Shown: positions 47,301 through 55,741 of the stretch, piece by piece
Layout of the letters: the number at the start of each line of letters is the position of its first letter
How positions within the stretch are numbered: position 1 is the stretch's first letter
DNA from: JAWAAW01 sp964353335
GTDB taxonomy: Archaea > Nanobdellota > Nanobdellia > Woesearchaeales > ARS49
Length of the DNA: 64,000 nucleotides
Direction: 5' to 3'
Assembly (NCBI GenBank): GCA_964353335.1
Contig: CAYGVI010000003.1
Coordinates: 186,001-250,000 of the forward strand
Position numbers and translations under genes: made by a program
The notes under the pieces: model-generated
Databases searched by the model: none
Seen by the model: the letters and a program-made list of their open reading frames with translations, nothing else
What the model was told of the DNA's origin: nothing

Positions 47301-48662
47301 ATGATACATTTAAGCACTTTATTGAAGCACTACAAGCGCCGTGAAATACAGGAGGAGATGATAGAAGCGGCAAAGGACAAGGAAATCGCTGTCAAGTACG
47401 GCGACAAGGGCTTTGGAAAGCGTCCTGATGTTCTCAATCATGAAAACGATGTCTTAGAGTTTGCGAAAAACGGCGCAACAAGCTTCCACTGTTCTGAGGA
47501 ATTGTGGCACAATCCCTTGCAGATTGGCACAGGGATGAAAAAACAGGAATTAGATGACCTCAGAAAAGGCTGGGACCTTGTTCTTGACATTGACTGCCCC
47601 TGGCTTGATTACTCCCAGATTGCAGCTGACCTTCTTATCCACGCACTGAAATACCACGGAATTGAGCATATGGGTGTGAAATTCTCAGGCAACCACGGCT
47701 TTCACATAGCAGTTCCTTTTGAAGCCCTGCCTGAAAAAGTGCATAATGAGGACACAAAGCTGTTGTTTCCTGACGGTCCGAGGAAAATCGCGAAATATTT
47801 GCAGGAAATGATAAGAAACCACCTTGCAAGCCGCATGCTCGAGGCAGAATCAATCTCGCAAATAATGGCAAAGACAGGAAAAAAGCTTTCTGAGCTGATG
47901 AAAAACAAGCGCCTTGACCCGTTTGAGCTCCTTACTATAGATACTGTGCTTATCTCGAGCAGGCACATGTACAGGATGCCGTACTCATTCAACGAAAAAT
48001 CCGGGCTTGTCTCAATCCCTTTAAACCCGAAAAAAATAATGGATTTTGACAAGTCAATGGCAGTGGCAGAAAAAGTCTCTGTCGAGCACGCTTTCCTTCC
48101 GAGGAAAAACATCAATCCAGGAGAGGCGAGCAAGCTCCTTGTGCAGGCATTTGACTACCATCCTCCTGCGTCAATGTTAACAGAAAAGCCAAAATCCCTG
48201 AGGCAGAAAGATGATTTCGCAATACCGCTCTCAGCAGTTCCAGAAAACTTTTTCCCGCCGTGCATACAGAAAATCGCAAAAGGATTGCAGGACGGCAAAA
48301 AGCGCGCTGCATTCCTCATGATTAATTTCCTTTCAAGCCTTGGCTGGGGCTATGACAAGATTGAGGCATACCTTACCGAGTGGAACAAGCGCAATCCAGA
48401 GCCATTGAGGGACCAGTATTTCCTGGGCCAATTAAGGTATCACCAGCAGCAAAAGAAGCAGGCTCTGCCGCCGAACTGCACAAACAGGGCGTATATGATT
48501 GGAATGGGTGTTTGCACCCCTGACTCTTTCTGCGGCGCAAACTCTGAGCCAGGGGCAGAGGGTTTCTCGCCGAGGATAAAGAATCCTGTCAATTATGCCC
48601 TGAAAAAGCAGAGGTTAGTCAGTTTAACAAAGAAGCCCGAAAAGAAGGCAGATGTTAAATAG
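47301..48662 (+). CDS. priS: fused PriS-PriL DNA primase
   Basis: 453 aa. The N-terminal 300 residues are archaeal PriS: TSFHCSEELW, the catalytic DxD in LVLDIDCPW (D96, D98) and KFSGNHGFHIAVPF. The C-terminal ~130 residues resemble the PriL C-terminal iron-sulfur domain: PPCIQKIAKGLQDGKKRAAF, and NCTNRAYM, GVCTPDSFCG, giving four Cys. Such PriSL fusions are known in Nanoarchaeum. Start ATG 47301 follows GGGGGAG. The gene ends within a 17-bp palindrome also found near 5.3 kb. Confidence 0.88.
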   Translation: MIHLSTLLKHYKRREIQEEMIEAAKDKEIAVKYGDKGFGKRPDVLNHENDVLEFAKNGATSFHCSEELWHNPLQIGTGMKKQELDDLRKGWDLVLDIDCPWLDYSQIAADLLIHALKYHGIEHMGVKFSGNHGFHIAVPFEALPEKVHNEDTKLLFPDGPRKIAKYLQEMIRNHLASRMLEAESISQIMAKTGKKLSELMKNKRLDPFELLTIDTVLISSRHMYRMPYSFNEKSGLVSIPLNPKKIMDFDKSMAVAEKVSVEHAFLPRKNINPGEASKLLVQAFDYHPPASMLTEKPKSLRQKDDFAIPLSAVPENFFPPCIQKIAKGLQDGKKRAAFLMINFLSSLGWGYDKIEAYLTEWNKRNPEPLRDQYFLGQLRYHQQQKKQALPPNCTNRAYMIGMGVCTPDSFCGANSEPGAEGFSPRIKNPVNYALKKQRLVSLTKKPEKKADVK

Positions 48663-48669
48663 GTTAACA
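48653..48669. repeat. third copy of the 17-bp near-palindrome
   Basis: TGTTAAATAGGTTAACA is the exact reverse complement of the motif at 5253 and 5290. It overlaps the primase stop codon (TAG at 48660-48662) and lies 25 bp before the TATA box of the ribosomal operon. Confidence 0.7.
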
Positions 48670-48693
48670 CCCCCATTTTCCCTCGACAGGAAG

Positions 48694-48704
48694 CTTTATA
48701 AATA
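48694..48704 (+). promoter_or_regulatory. TATA-like box of ribosomal super-operon
   Basis: CTTTATAAATA predicts transcription starting near 48727, about 150 nt before the uL3 ATG. Confidence 0.5.
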
Positions 48705-48726
48705 GCCCCCTGAATCTCAAGCAAAT

Positions 48727-48879
48727 CTGACTAGCCTGAAAAGGAGTTTTTCAGTACATCGTCAGTAGAGTGGGACCAACTGGGATTCTCGAAAAACTCC
48801 GCCAAAAGGCACTTCGGTCGGGATATAGGGTGCGGTAATTCTATCGCATCAGGAAACAGCACAAAAGACACAAGGCTCT
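48727..48879 (+). promoter_or_regulatory. structured 5' leader of uL3 operon
   Basis: The ~150-nt leader has a perfect 10-bp stem GGAGTTTTTC (48743-48752) / GAAAAACTCC (48791-48800). Further small hairpins include GCC-AAAA-GGC (801-810 region) and TGCG/CGCA around 48831-48847. A long folded leader is unlike the leaderless genes around it and is a candidate autoregulatory site or small RNA. Confidence 0.5.
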
Positions 48880-49854
48880 ATGCCACGCGTTCGACAACCA
48901 AGAAGGGGAACAATGCAGTTCTGGCACCGCCAGAGAGCTAGTTCCACCCACGCCAGGATTCGCACATGGAATAAGGGAAAGGACGCAAAAGCATTGGGTT
49001 TTGCAGGCTATAAGGCCGGCATGACCCACCTGATTATCACCGATAACAGGGCGACGAGCGCCACAAAGGGCGACCCCATTGCCATGCCGGTGACAGTTGT
49101 CGAGTGCCCGCCAATGAGGGTCGCGGGTATCCGCTGTTACCGGCCTTCCAACTACCGACTCGTTCTCTCAACCCAAATCTGGGCTGAAAAGCAAGACAAA
49201 GACCTTTCCCGCGTTCTTCCCATTCCAAAACAACTCAAGACAAAAGCTGATTCTCTCAAGGCAGAGGATTACAAGGAATTCAGGCTTCTCGTGCACACAC
49301 AGCCAAGGCTTTCGCGCCTCAAGAAAACTCCTGAAGTGTTTGAAGTCGGAATTGGCGGCGATGTGAAGCAGCAATTGGAATACGCAAAGAGTGTCCTCGG
49401 AAAGGACTTGAAAATCACAGATGTTTTCGCAGCAGGACAGCACGTGGACAGCCACTCAATCAGCACAGGAAAGGGGTTCCAAGGACCTGTCAAGCGCTTC
49501 GGAGTCTCAATCAGGTCGCACAAGTCAGAAAAGACAAAGCGTGGCCCAGGATCTGTCGGACCGTGGCACGGAAACTTCAACTGGCCTGTCGCGCACGCAG
49601 GAGCAATGGGATACAACCAGCGCACAGAATACAACAAGTGGATAGTCCAGATTGGCGAGGACCCGTTGAAAATCAACCCAGCAGGCGGATTCATGCACTA
49701 CGGGCTTGTTTCATCGCAGTATGTCCTCATCAAGGGCTCAGTGCCAGGCCCTGCAAAGAGGCTCATCAAGCTCACGACGCCATTGCGCCCGAACAAGCAT
49801 ATACCAAAGGAGGCACCGAGCATAACGCACATCAGCGTTTCCTCACCGCAGTAA
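48880..49854 (+). CDS. rpl3: ribosomal protein uL3
   Basis: 324 aa, archaeal type. It starts MPRVRQPRRGTMQFWHRQRA and has GFAGYKAGMTHLI and VDSHSISTGKGFQGPVKRFG, the conserved loop near the peptidyl-transferase centre. First gene of the super-operon. It stops 1 nt before uL4. Confidence 0.97.
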   Translation: MPRVRQPRRGTMQFWHRQRASSTHARIRTWNKGKDAKALGFAGYKAGMTHLIITDNRATSATKGDPIAMPVTVVECPPMRVAGIRCYRPSNYRLVLSTQIWAEKQDKDLSRVLPIPKQLKTKADSLKAEDYKEFRLLVHTQPRLSRLKKTPEVFEVGIGGDVKQQLEYAKSVLGKDLKITDVFAAGQHVDSHSISTGKGFQGPVKRFGVSIRSHKSEKTKRGPGSVGPWHGNFNWPVAHAGAMGYNQRTEYNKWIVQIGEDPLKINPAGGFMHYGLVSSQYVLIKGSVPGPAKRLIKLTTPLRPNKHIPKEAPSITHISVSSPQ

Positions 49855-49855
49855 A

Positions 49856-50662
49856 ATGGACCTTTCAGTCAAATCTCCGGCAAACGTGGATGAAGGCAAA
49901 AAGAAAATGCCTGCGCAGTTTTCAGAGCCGGTGCGCCCTGATATTATCAAGCGCGCTGTCGAGGTAATCTGGAGCCACGATCGCCAGCCGTACTCATGTG
50001 ACCCGCGCGCAGGAAAGAAGGCAAGCGCAAAGCTCTCCAGGAGAAGGCGCGATTACCGCGGCGGTTATGGCCACGGAATTTCAAGGGTTCCAAGGAAGAT
50101 TCTCAACAGGAACGGAACAAACATGTTCTGGGTCGCTGCATTCGCTCCGGGAACAGTCGGAGGCCGCAGAGCCCACCCGCCTGTCGCCTCAAAGGACTGG
50201 AGGCAGAAAATAAATGACAAGGAGCGCAGAAAGGCAATCAGGAGCGCCATGGCGGCGACAATTGACAAGAAGATTGTGCTTGAGCACGGCCACGCACTTC
50301 CAAAGGAATACCCGTTCATAATCAGCAATGAATTTGAGGCATTGGACAAGACAAAGAGTGTCGAGACAGCCCTTGCAAAGCTCGGCTTCGAGCAGGAGCT
50401 TGAGCGCTCCTCGAGAAAGAAGATACGCGCAGGCAAGGGAAAGATAAGGGGAAGAAAGTACAGGACAGCAGTAGGGCCGCTGATTGTTGTCGGCGGGGAC
50501 TGCAAGCTTGTCAAGGCAGCAAAGAACATAGGGGGGATTGATGTTGCAGAAGTCACCCGCCTTAACGCGTCACTGCTCGCGCCTGGCGCAGTGCCCGGCC
50601 GCCTGACTCTTTTCACTGCAAATGCAATTGACAAAATCGCAAAGGAGAAGCTGTTCCAATGA
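49856..50662 (+). CDS. rpl4: ribosomal protein uL4
   Basis: 268 aa. The exit-tunnel loop is GYGHGISRVPRKILNRNG followed by APGTVGGRRAHPP. N-terminal positions AVEVIWSHDRQPYSCDPRAG fit archaeal L4. It overlaps the uL23 start. Confidence 0.97.
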   Translation: MDLSVKSPANVDEGKKKMPAQFSEPVRPDIIKRAVEVIWSHDRQPYSCDPRAGKKASAKLSRRRRDYRGGYGHGISRVPRKILNRNGTNMFWVAAFAPGTVGGRRAHPPVASKDWRQKINDKERRKAIRSAMAATIDKKIVLEHGHALPKEYPFIISNEFEALDKTKSVETALAKLGFEQELERSSRKKIRAGKGKIRGRKYRTAVGPLIVVGGDCKLVKAAKNIGGIDVAEVTRLNASLLAPGAVPGRLTLFTANAIDKIAKEKLFQ

Positions 50663-50931
50663 GAAAGGCACCAATGGCATCAACAGCGGTAATCAAGTAT
50701 CCTGTTTCAAGCGAAAAGGCAATCCGCCTGATGGAGGCAGAGAACAAGCTGCTCTTTGTCGTGGACATCAAGGCGGGAAAGCAGGAAATAAAGAAGGCGG
50801 TTGAGGAATTGTTCAAGGCAAAGGTTATGAGCGTAAACACGCTGATATACGGCGGCCAGAAGCGCGCTTATGTGCGCTTTGCGCCTGAAAGCCCTGCAAT
50901 TGACATCGCAACCAGCCTCGGACTGATGTAA
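50659..50931 (+). CDS. rpl23: ribosomal protein uL23
   Basis: 90 aa with YPVSSEKAIRLMEAENKLLF and KVMSVNTLIYGGQKRAYV: the archaeal L23 at the exit tunnel, a dock for SRP and NAC. It is coupled to uL4 by overlap. Confidence 0.96.
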   Translation: MRKAPMASTAVIKYPVSSEKAIRLMEAENKLLFVVDIKAGKQEIKKAVEELFKAKVMSVNTLIYGGQKRAYVRFAPESPAIDIATSLGLM

Positions 50932-50932
50932 A

Positions 50933-51646
50933 ATGGGAAAATCACTCATACAGCAGGCGCGTGGAAAGGGCGGTCCGGCATACCGCTCGCTTAGCTTCCG
51001 CTTCAAGGGAGACGCAAAGATGCGCGCACCTGAGGCAAAGCAGATTACAGGCACAATCACAGACTTTGTCCACTGCCCAGGTCACAGCGCGCCTATGGCG
51101 GAAATCCAGTATGAAGACGGCGAAATCTCCCTTCTCATCGCTCCAGAGGGCGCAAAGGTCGGCGACAAGGTCACCATGGGTGCAGGCGGGGAAATAAACC
51201 CAGGAAACGTGCTCGCACTCAAGGACATTCCTGAAGGCACTCCAATTTTCAATGTTGAACTGCAGCCTGGCGACGGCGGAAGGTTCTGCCGCAGCTCAGG
51301 AGTTTTTGCAAGGGTTGTTGCAAAAACAGAGCAGTTTGTCACACTCATGCTTCCAAGCAAGAAGCTGAAGAATTTGCCGGTTGACTGCCGCGCAATAATC
51401 GGAATGGTCGCAGGCGGCGGCCGTGTGGAGAAGCCGTTCCTCAAGGCAGGGACAAGGCACCACAAGGCGCGCGCAAGGAACAAGCGCTACCCGCGCCAGA
51501 GCGCAGCAGCGCAGAACGCGGTAGACCACCCGTTCGGAAACAAGAGGACAAGCAGAAAGGCCAAGCAGCGCCCAGTAGGACACTTCGCACCGCCGGGAAG
51601 AAAGGTCGGAAAGATGTGGCCAAGGCGCACTGGAAGGAAGAAGTAA
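50933..51646 (+). CDS. rpl2: ribosomal protein uL2
   Basis: 237 aa. N-terminus MGKSLIQQARGKGGPAYRS. The C-terminal conserved motif NAVDHPFGNKRTSRKAKQ replaces the usual NPVDHPHGGG region; the His near the catalytic centre is kept but the following HGG is FGN. Other features are typical. Confidence 0.96.
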   Translation: MGKSLIQQARGKGGPAYRSLSFRFKGDAKMRAPEAKQITGTITDFVHCPGHSAPMAEIQYEDGEISLLIAPEGAKVGDKVTMGAGGEINPGNVLALKDIPEGTPIFNVELQPGDGGRFCRSSGVFARVVAKTEQFVTLMLPSKKLKNLPVDCRAIIGMVAGGGRVEKPFLKAGTRHHKARARNKRYPRQSAAAQNAVDHPFGNKRTSRKAKQRPVGHFAPPGRKVGKMWPRRTGRKK

Positions 51647-51657
51647 GAGGATAAAAC

Positions 51658-52038
51658 ATGGCAAAAGAATTCGTTTTCCGCGGAAAGAAGCTGGATGAGA
51701 TCAAGAAGATGGACCTTCAGCAGTTCACGCAGCTTTTGACAGCCCGCGAGAGGCGCAAGATAAAGCGCGGATTCACCGAGCAGGAAAAAATATTCCTGGA
51801 CAACCTCCGCGCAGGCGAGAAAGACCCAAAGACACAGTGCCGCGACATGATTGTCCTGCCTGAAATGCTTGGAAGGCTAATCAAGATCTACAATGGAAAG
51901 GAATACTTCCCTGTCGCAATCGAGCCAGACATGCTCGGTCACAGGCTTGGCGAATTCGCACAGACAAGGAGAAAGGTCGCGCACTCAGCACCTGGAATCG
52001 GGGCAACAAGGTCAAGCGCATCGCTCTCGGTGAGATAA
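51658..52038 (+). CDS. rps19: ribosomal protein uS19
   Basis: 126 aa. EFVFRGKKLDEIKKMDLQQF and MIVLPEMLGRLIKIYNGKEY and the terminal HRLGEFAQTRRKVAHSAPGI identify archaeal uS19, which contacts uS13 in the head of the small subunit. Confidence 0.97.
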   Translation: MAKEFVFRGKKLDEIKKMDLQQFTQLLTARERRKIKRGFTEQEKIFLDNLRAGEKDPKTQCRDMIVLPEMLGRLIKIYNGKEYFPVAIEPDMLGHRLGEFAQTRRKVAHSAPGIGATRSSASLSVR

Positions 52039-52040
52039 AG

Positions 52041-52616
52041 ATGACAACATACCGCTACACGGCACAGGCATCGGCAAACGAAGCCAAGGCAGTCGGTGTA
52101 GCCCTGCCTGTCTCGTACAAGCAGTCGTATGAGGTTGCCAAGTTTATCCGCGGAAAGAATGTCCAGCTGGCAAAAAAGATGCTGCAGGATGTTGTTGACA
52201 TGAAGCGCCCTGTCCCGATGACAAGGTTCCACGGCGACACAGGCCACAAGCACGGAATGGCTGCAGGAAGGTTCACAATAAACACCTGCTACTTCCTCCT
52301 AAAGCTTTTGAAGAGCGCAGAGTCAAATGCCCAGTTCAAGGGATTGAGCACTGCAAACCTCGTCGTGAAGCACATCGCTGCCCAGCGCGGCCCGACAAGC
52401 TTCCGCTACGGCCGCCACCGAAGAAGGCAGGCAAAGCGCGCCCATGTTGAAATCATACTCTCAGAGCAAAAAGAAGCGCCGGCAAAGAAACAGAGGGCAA
52501 AAGCCGCGGCGCCCAAAGCACCAGCCGCAAAGGCTGTTGAGAAGCCTGCAGAGAAAAAGCAGGCTGAAAGCAAGGTCACGGCGCCCAAGGCAGATCAGAA
52601 AGAGGTCAAGAAATGA
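52041..52616 (+). CDS. rpl22: ribosomal protein uL22
   Basis: 191 aa. The core (residues ~1-150) includes SYKQSYEVAKFIRGKNVQLA and HRRRQAKRAHVEIILSE. A Lys/Ala/Pro-rich C-terminal extension of about 40 residues is additional. ATGA overlap with uS3. Confidence 0.96.
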   Translation: MTTYRYTAQASANEAKAVGVALPVSYKQSYEVAKFIRGKNVQLAKKMLQDVVDMKRPVPMTRFHGDTGHKHGMAAGRFTINTCYFLLKLLKSAESNAQFKGLSTANLVVKHIAAQRGPTSFRYGRHRRRQAKRAHVEIILSEQKEAPAKKQRAKAAAPKAPAAKAVEKPAEKKQAESKVTAPKADQKEVKK

Positions 52617-53341
52617 TTGAACGCAAATTCATCGCAGAACGCGTAAAGGAATTCCAGATCCAGCAGTACATCGAGCAGACCCTGAAGAATGTAGGGCACA
52701 GCGCGACAAAGCTTGTCAGGACCCCGCTCGGAGAGAAGATAATAATCTTCGCGTCAAGGCCCGGCCTTGTTGTCGGAAAGAAAGGGGAGAACATCAAGAA
52801 GCTCACAAACACACTCAAGAGGCGCTTTAACCTCGAGAACCCGCAGATTGAGATTGCAGAGGTTCCTGAGCCAAACCTTGACGCGCAAATCGTGGCAGAA
52901 CGCATTGCCTCGACAATTGAGCGCTTTGGAATCCAGAAGTTCAAGGCAATCGGCCACAAGACAATGCAGGACGTTATGAATGCGGGCGCAATGGGAATTG
53001 AAATCAGGATTTCAGGAAAAGTGCCAAGCGCACGCGCAAAGTCATGGCGCTTCTACAAGGGCTACCTGAAAAAATGCGGAAACGTCGCAAACACCCAGGT
53101 CAAGCGCGCAACAACATTCGCAACACTCAGGGCTGGAACAATCGGAGTCAAGGTCGCAATCATGCCCCCAGGGGCAAATCTCGTTGATGACATAAAAGTG
53201 CGCAAGGAGCTGCCTGTGCAGGAAGCGCCAAAGGCAGAAGTGCCAAAGAAGCAGCGCGCAAGGAGAAAGAAAGCCCCTGCAGAGGCAAAGAAGGAAGCGC
53301 CTAAGGCAGAGCCTGCCAAACCAGCAGAGGTATCACAATGA
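52613..53341 (+). CDS. rps3: ribosomal protein uS3
   Basis: 242 aa. The KH domain has GLVVGKKGENIKKLTNTLKR; SGKVPSARAKSWRFYKGYLK follows. The C-terminal ~35 residues are a low-complexity Lys/Ala/Glu/Pro tail. The Sfm1-like methyltransferase at 11.6 kb belongs to the family that modifies this protein in yeast. Confidence 0.97.
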   Translation: MIERKFIAERVKEFQIQQYIEQTLKNVGHSATKLVRTPLGEKIIIFASRPGLVVGKKGENIKKLTNTLKRRFNLENPQIEIAEVPEPNLDAQIVAERIASTIERFGIQKFKAIGHKTMQDVMNAGAMGIEIRISGKVPSARAKSWRFYKGYLKKCGNVANTQVKRATTFATLRAGTIGVKVAIMPPGANLVDDIKVRKELPVQEAPKAEVPKKQRARRKKAPAEAKKEAPKAEPAKPAEVSQ

Positions 53342-53559
53342 AATTCAAGGAACTGAAAGCAATGCAGCCGTCAGACCTGAGGGAAAAGGCTCTCGAGCTC
53401 AGGAAGGAGCTCATGAAAGAGAACGCCCAGGTTGCAATAGGCACTGTTCCGAAGAATCCGCGCAAGCTCAGGGTTGCGAAGAAGACAATCGCGAGGATTG
53501 AAACAATCCTTGCGCAAAAACCAATCAAACCAAAACAAGTGGAGGAACCCAAGAAATGA
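53338..53559 (+). CDS. rpl29: ribosomal protein uL29
   Basis: 73 aa. MKFKELKAMQPSDLREKALE and ELRKELMKENAQVAIG are typical of uL29. It overlaps both neighbouring genes. Confidence 0.95.
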   Translation: MKFKELKAMQPSDLREKALELRKELMKENAQVAIGTVPKNPRKLRVAKKTIARIETILAQKPIKPKQVEEPKK

Positions 53560-53885
53560 GTGTATGCGTGCGGTGTGGCTTGCCGCAAGAACTTTGCGTA
53601 TGCGAAAGCATTGCGAAGGAGACCCAAAAGGTCACCATCGCAATCGAGCAGAAAAAGTTCGGCAAGAAATATACAATTATCACCGGAATCAGCGACATCG
53701 ACCTTGACCAGCTCGCCAAGAAGCTGAAGGCAAAGCTTGCCTGCGGCGGAACTGTCAAAGAAGGGCGGATTGAGCTCCAGGGCGGAGGCGGTGACACACC
53801 AGCAGCGGAGCGCGACCACAAGAGCAAGGTCCGCGACCTCCTCGTCAGCATGGGGTTCGCACAAGAAACCATAGTCATCAGGTGA
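53556..53885 (+). CDS. translation initiation factor eIF1/SUI1
   Basis: 109 aa. A CxxC...CxC zinc-like start (CVRCGLPQELCVCES) leads to the SUI1 fold: KKYTIITGISDIDLDQLAKK, KLACGGTVKEGRIELQG and VRDLLVSMGF. It monitors start-codon selection on the small subunit. In many archaeal operons an Rpp29 (RNase P protein) gene follows here; instead uS17 comes directly. Confidence 0.95.
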   Translation: MSVCVRCGLPQELCVCESIAKETQKVTIAIEQKKFGKKYTIITGISDIDLDQLAKKLKAKLACGGTVKEGRIELQGGGGDTPAAERDHKSKVRDLLVSMGFAQETIVIR

Positions 53886-53894
53886 GGAAAAACA

Positions 53895-54275
53895 ATGGCA
53901 GAAACCTGCAAAGACAACCATTGCCCGAAGCACGGGACCGTTAAGACGCACGGCCGCGCGTTCACAGTCACAGTCCTCTCTGCCCGCGCGCAGAATACGG
54001 CGATTGTTGAGTGGGAGCGCAGATACTATGTGCCAAAGTACGAGCGTTACGAGCGCAGAAAGACAAAGATAAACGTCCACAACCCTGACTGCATGAACGC
54101 AAAGGCAGGGGACATTGTCAAAATCATTGAGTGCAGGCCGATAAGCAAGACCAAGCACTTTGTCATAACCGAAAAGGTCGGAAGCGAGCGCCTCTTTGCA
54201 GAGCGCGCAGCGCTTATGCAGGAAGCAAAGGTCAAAAGAAAGGAAGAGCCTGCAAAAGCAGAGGAAAAAACATGA
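53895..54275 (+). CDS. rps17: ribosomal protein uS17
   Basis: 126 aa. NHCPKHGTVKTHGRAFTVTV and VEWERRYYVPKYERYERRK with INVHNPDCMNAKAGDIVKI identify archaeal uS17. The C-terminal tail is basic/acidic low complexity. ATGA overlap with uL14. Confidence 0.96.
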   Translation: MAETCKDNHCPKHGTVKTHGRAFTVTVLSARAQNTAIVEWERRYYVPKYERYERRKTKINVHNPDCMNAKAGDIVKIIECRPISKTKHFVITEKVGSERLFAERAALMQEAKVKRKEEPAKAEEKT

Positions 54276-54673
54276 AGTACATGAAAGCACACATGGGCAG
54301 GCCATTGCCGCACTGCGCGCGCGTCCACGCATGTGACAACTCAGGCGCCAAGATACTGAGAATCATAGCAGTCAAGGGCCACAAGACCCGCACAGGGCGC
54401 ATGGAGGCCGCAGGAATAGGTGACATAATCTTCGCCTCTGTTGTTGAGGGCAAGCCTGAAATGAGAAAACAGGTCGTGCAGGCGGTCATAGTCAGGCAGA
54501 AAAAGGAATTCCGCAGGCCTGATGGCACAAGAGTCAAGTTCGCAGACAATGCGGCAGCAGTCCTCAAGGACGAGTTCGGCAACCCCAAGGGCACGATGAT
54601 AAAGGGCCCTGTGGCAAAGGAAGTTGCAGAGCGCTGGCCTGCAATCGCAAAGATAGCATCAATAATCGTGTGA
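54272..54673 (+). CDS. rpl14: ribosomal protein uL14
   Basis: 133 aa from ATG 54272 (MKYMKAHMGRPLPHCARVHA). The OB-like core has CDNSGAKILRIIAVKG and KGTMIKGPVAKEVAERWPAI. A longer frame upstream reads through uS17 and is a chance extension. Confidence 0.97.
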   Translation: MKYMKAHMGRPLPHCARVHACDNSGAKILRIIAVKGHKTRTGRMEAAGIGDIIFASVVEGKPEMRKQVVQAVIVRQKKEFRRPDGTRVKFADNAAAVLKDEFGNPKGTMIKGPVAKEVAERWPAIAKIASIIV

Positions 54674-54677
54674 AAAC

Positions 54678-55052
54678 ATGACAGAATGGAACAAGTCGTG
54701 GAGGGCAAGCGTGAAAACGCGCAAGCAGCGCACTTACGTACGCGAAGCGCCATTGCACATCAAGGGCGACTTTGTATCAGCCCACCTTTCAAAGGAGCTG
54801 AAACAGAAGCACAAGTGCCGCGCCATCCGCCTCAGGACAGGGGACAAGGTCAAGATAATGCGCGGCTCTTTCCGAAACAAGACAGGGAAGGTTGACCGCA
54901 TCAATGTCAAGAAGCAGAAAGTGTACATCACAGGAATCGAGTTCACAAAGCGGGACGGAAGCAAGGCAATGCATCCAATCCACCCGTCAAACATTTTGAT
55001 ACAGGAACCTGACACAACTGACAAGAGAAGGTTCGCGGAGAAAAAACAATGA
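54678..55052 (+). CDS. rpl24: ribosomal protein uL24
   Basis: 124 aa. The KOW motif is present as RTGDKVKIMRGSFRNKTGKV; N-terminus WRASVKTRKQRTYVREAPLH. Overlaps eS4. Confidence 0.96.
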   Translation: MTEWNKSWRASVKTRKQRTYVREAPLHIKGDFVSAHLSKELKQKHKCRAIRLRTGDKVKIMRGSFRNKTGKVDRINVKKQKVYITGIEFTKRDGSKAMHPIHPSNILIQEPDTTDKRRFAEKKQ

Positions 55053-55741
55053 GCAGGCACCTTAAGCGCCTTAACGCGCCAAAGAGCTGGGCAATCCTCA
55101 GGAAGACAACCAAGTACATAGTGAAGCCGCTGCCAGGCGCGCACAAGCTTTCGGAAAGCATGCCAATATCCCTTGTGCTCAGGCAGCTCGGCCACGCCCA
55201 GAGCGCTGCAGAGGCAAAGAAAATCCTGCACGCGCACAAGATACTTGTTGACGGCAAGCGTGTCATTGACCTCAAGGCGCCTGTCGGACTCTTTGACAGC
55301 ATCACGCTCGCCGGCTCAAACGAATATTATCGCATTGTTTTTGACACAAAGGGAAGGCTGCAGTTTTTGGCAATCCCGAAGAACGAGGCAGGCCTCAAGA
55401 TTTGCAAGGTCATCAACAAGACATCAATCCCGGGCGGAAGGATACAGCTCAACCTTAACGACGGCAGGAACATCATCGCTGACAAGAACCCTGCAAAGAC
55501 AGGCGACACCCTTGTGATTGAAGTCCCGAGCCAGAAGATAGCAAACCACCTCGTGTTTGAGAAAGGCGCGCTCATCTACCTGCTTGGTGGAAAGCACATC
55601 GGCACAATCGGCGTGCTTGACAAGGTTGATGGCGATGAAATCACAGTGACTCAGGACAGCCAGCCAATCACGACAGCGAAGAAATACGCGCTTGTGGTCG
55701 GCAAGGACAAGCCAATACTCACAATACTCAAGAAAGCATGA
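55049..55741 (+). CDS. rps4e: ribosomal protein eS4
   Basis: 230 aa. MSRHLKRLNAPKSWAILRKT start, S4-type RNA-binding region with HAHKILVDGKRVIDLKAPVG, and a C-terminal KOW (LIYLLGGKHIGTIGVLDKVD). An archaeal/eukaryotic-specific protein and a strong domain marker. Confidence 0.97.
   Translation: MSRHLKRLNAPKSWAILRKTTKYIVKPLPGAHKLSESMPISLVLRQLGHAQSAAEAKKILHAHKILVDGKRVIDLKAPVGLFDSITLAGSNEYYRIVFDTKGRLQFLAIPKNEAGLKICKVINKTSIPGGRIQLNLNDGRNIIADKNPAKTGDTLVIEVPSQKIANHLVFEKGALIYLLGGKHIGTIGVLDKVDGDEITVTQDSQPITTAKKYALVVGKDKPILTILKKA

Noticed and set aside
53301..54332. 343-aa open frame on minus strand across uL29-eIF1-uS17
   Set aside because: Antisense to four strongly conserved genes; Cys/Leu-rich composition is typical of chance frames opposite Lys/Glu-rich coding DNA.
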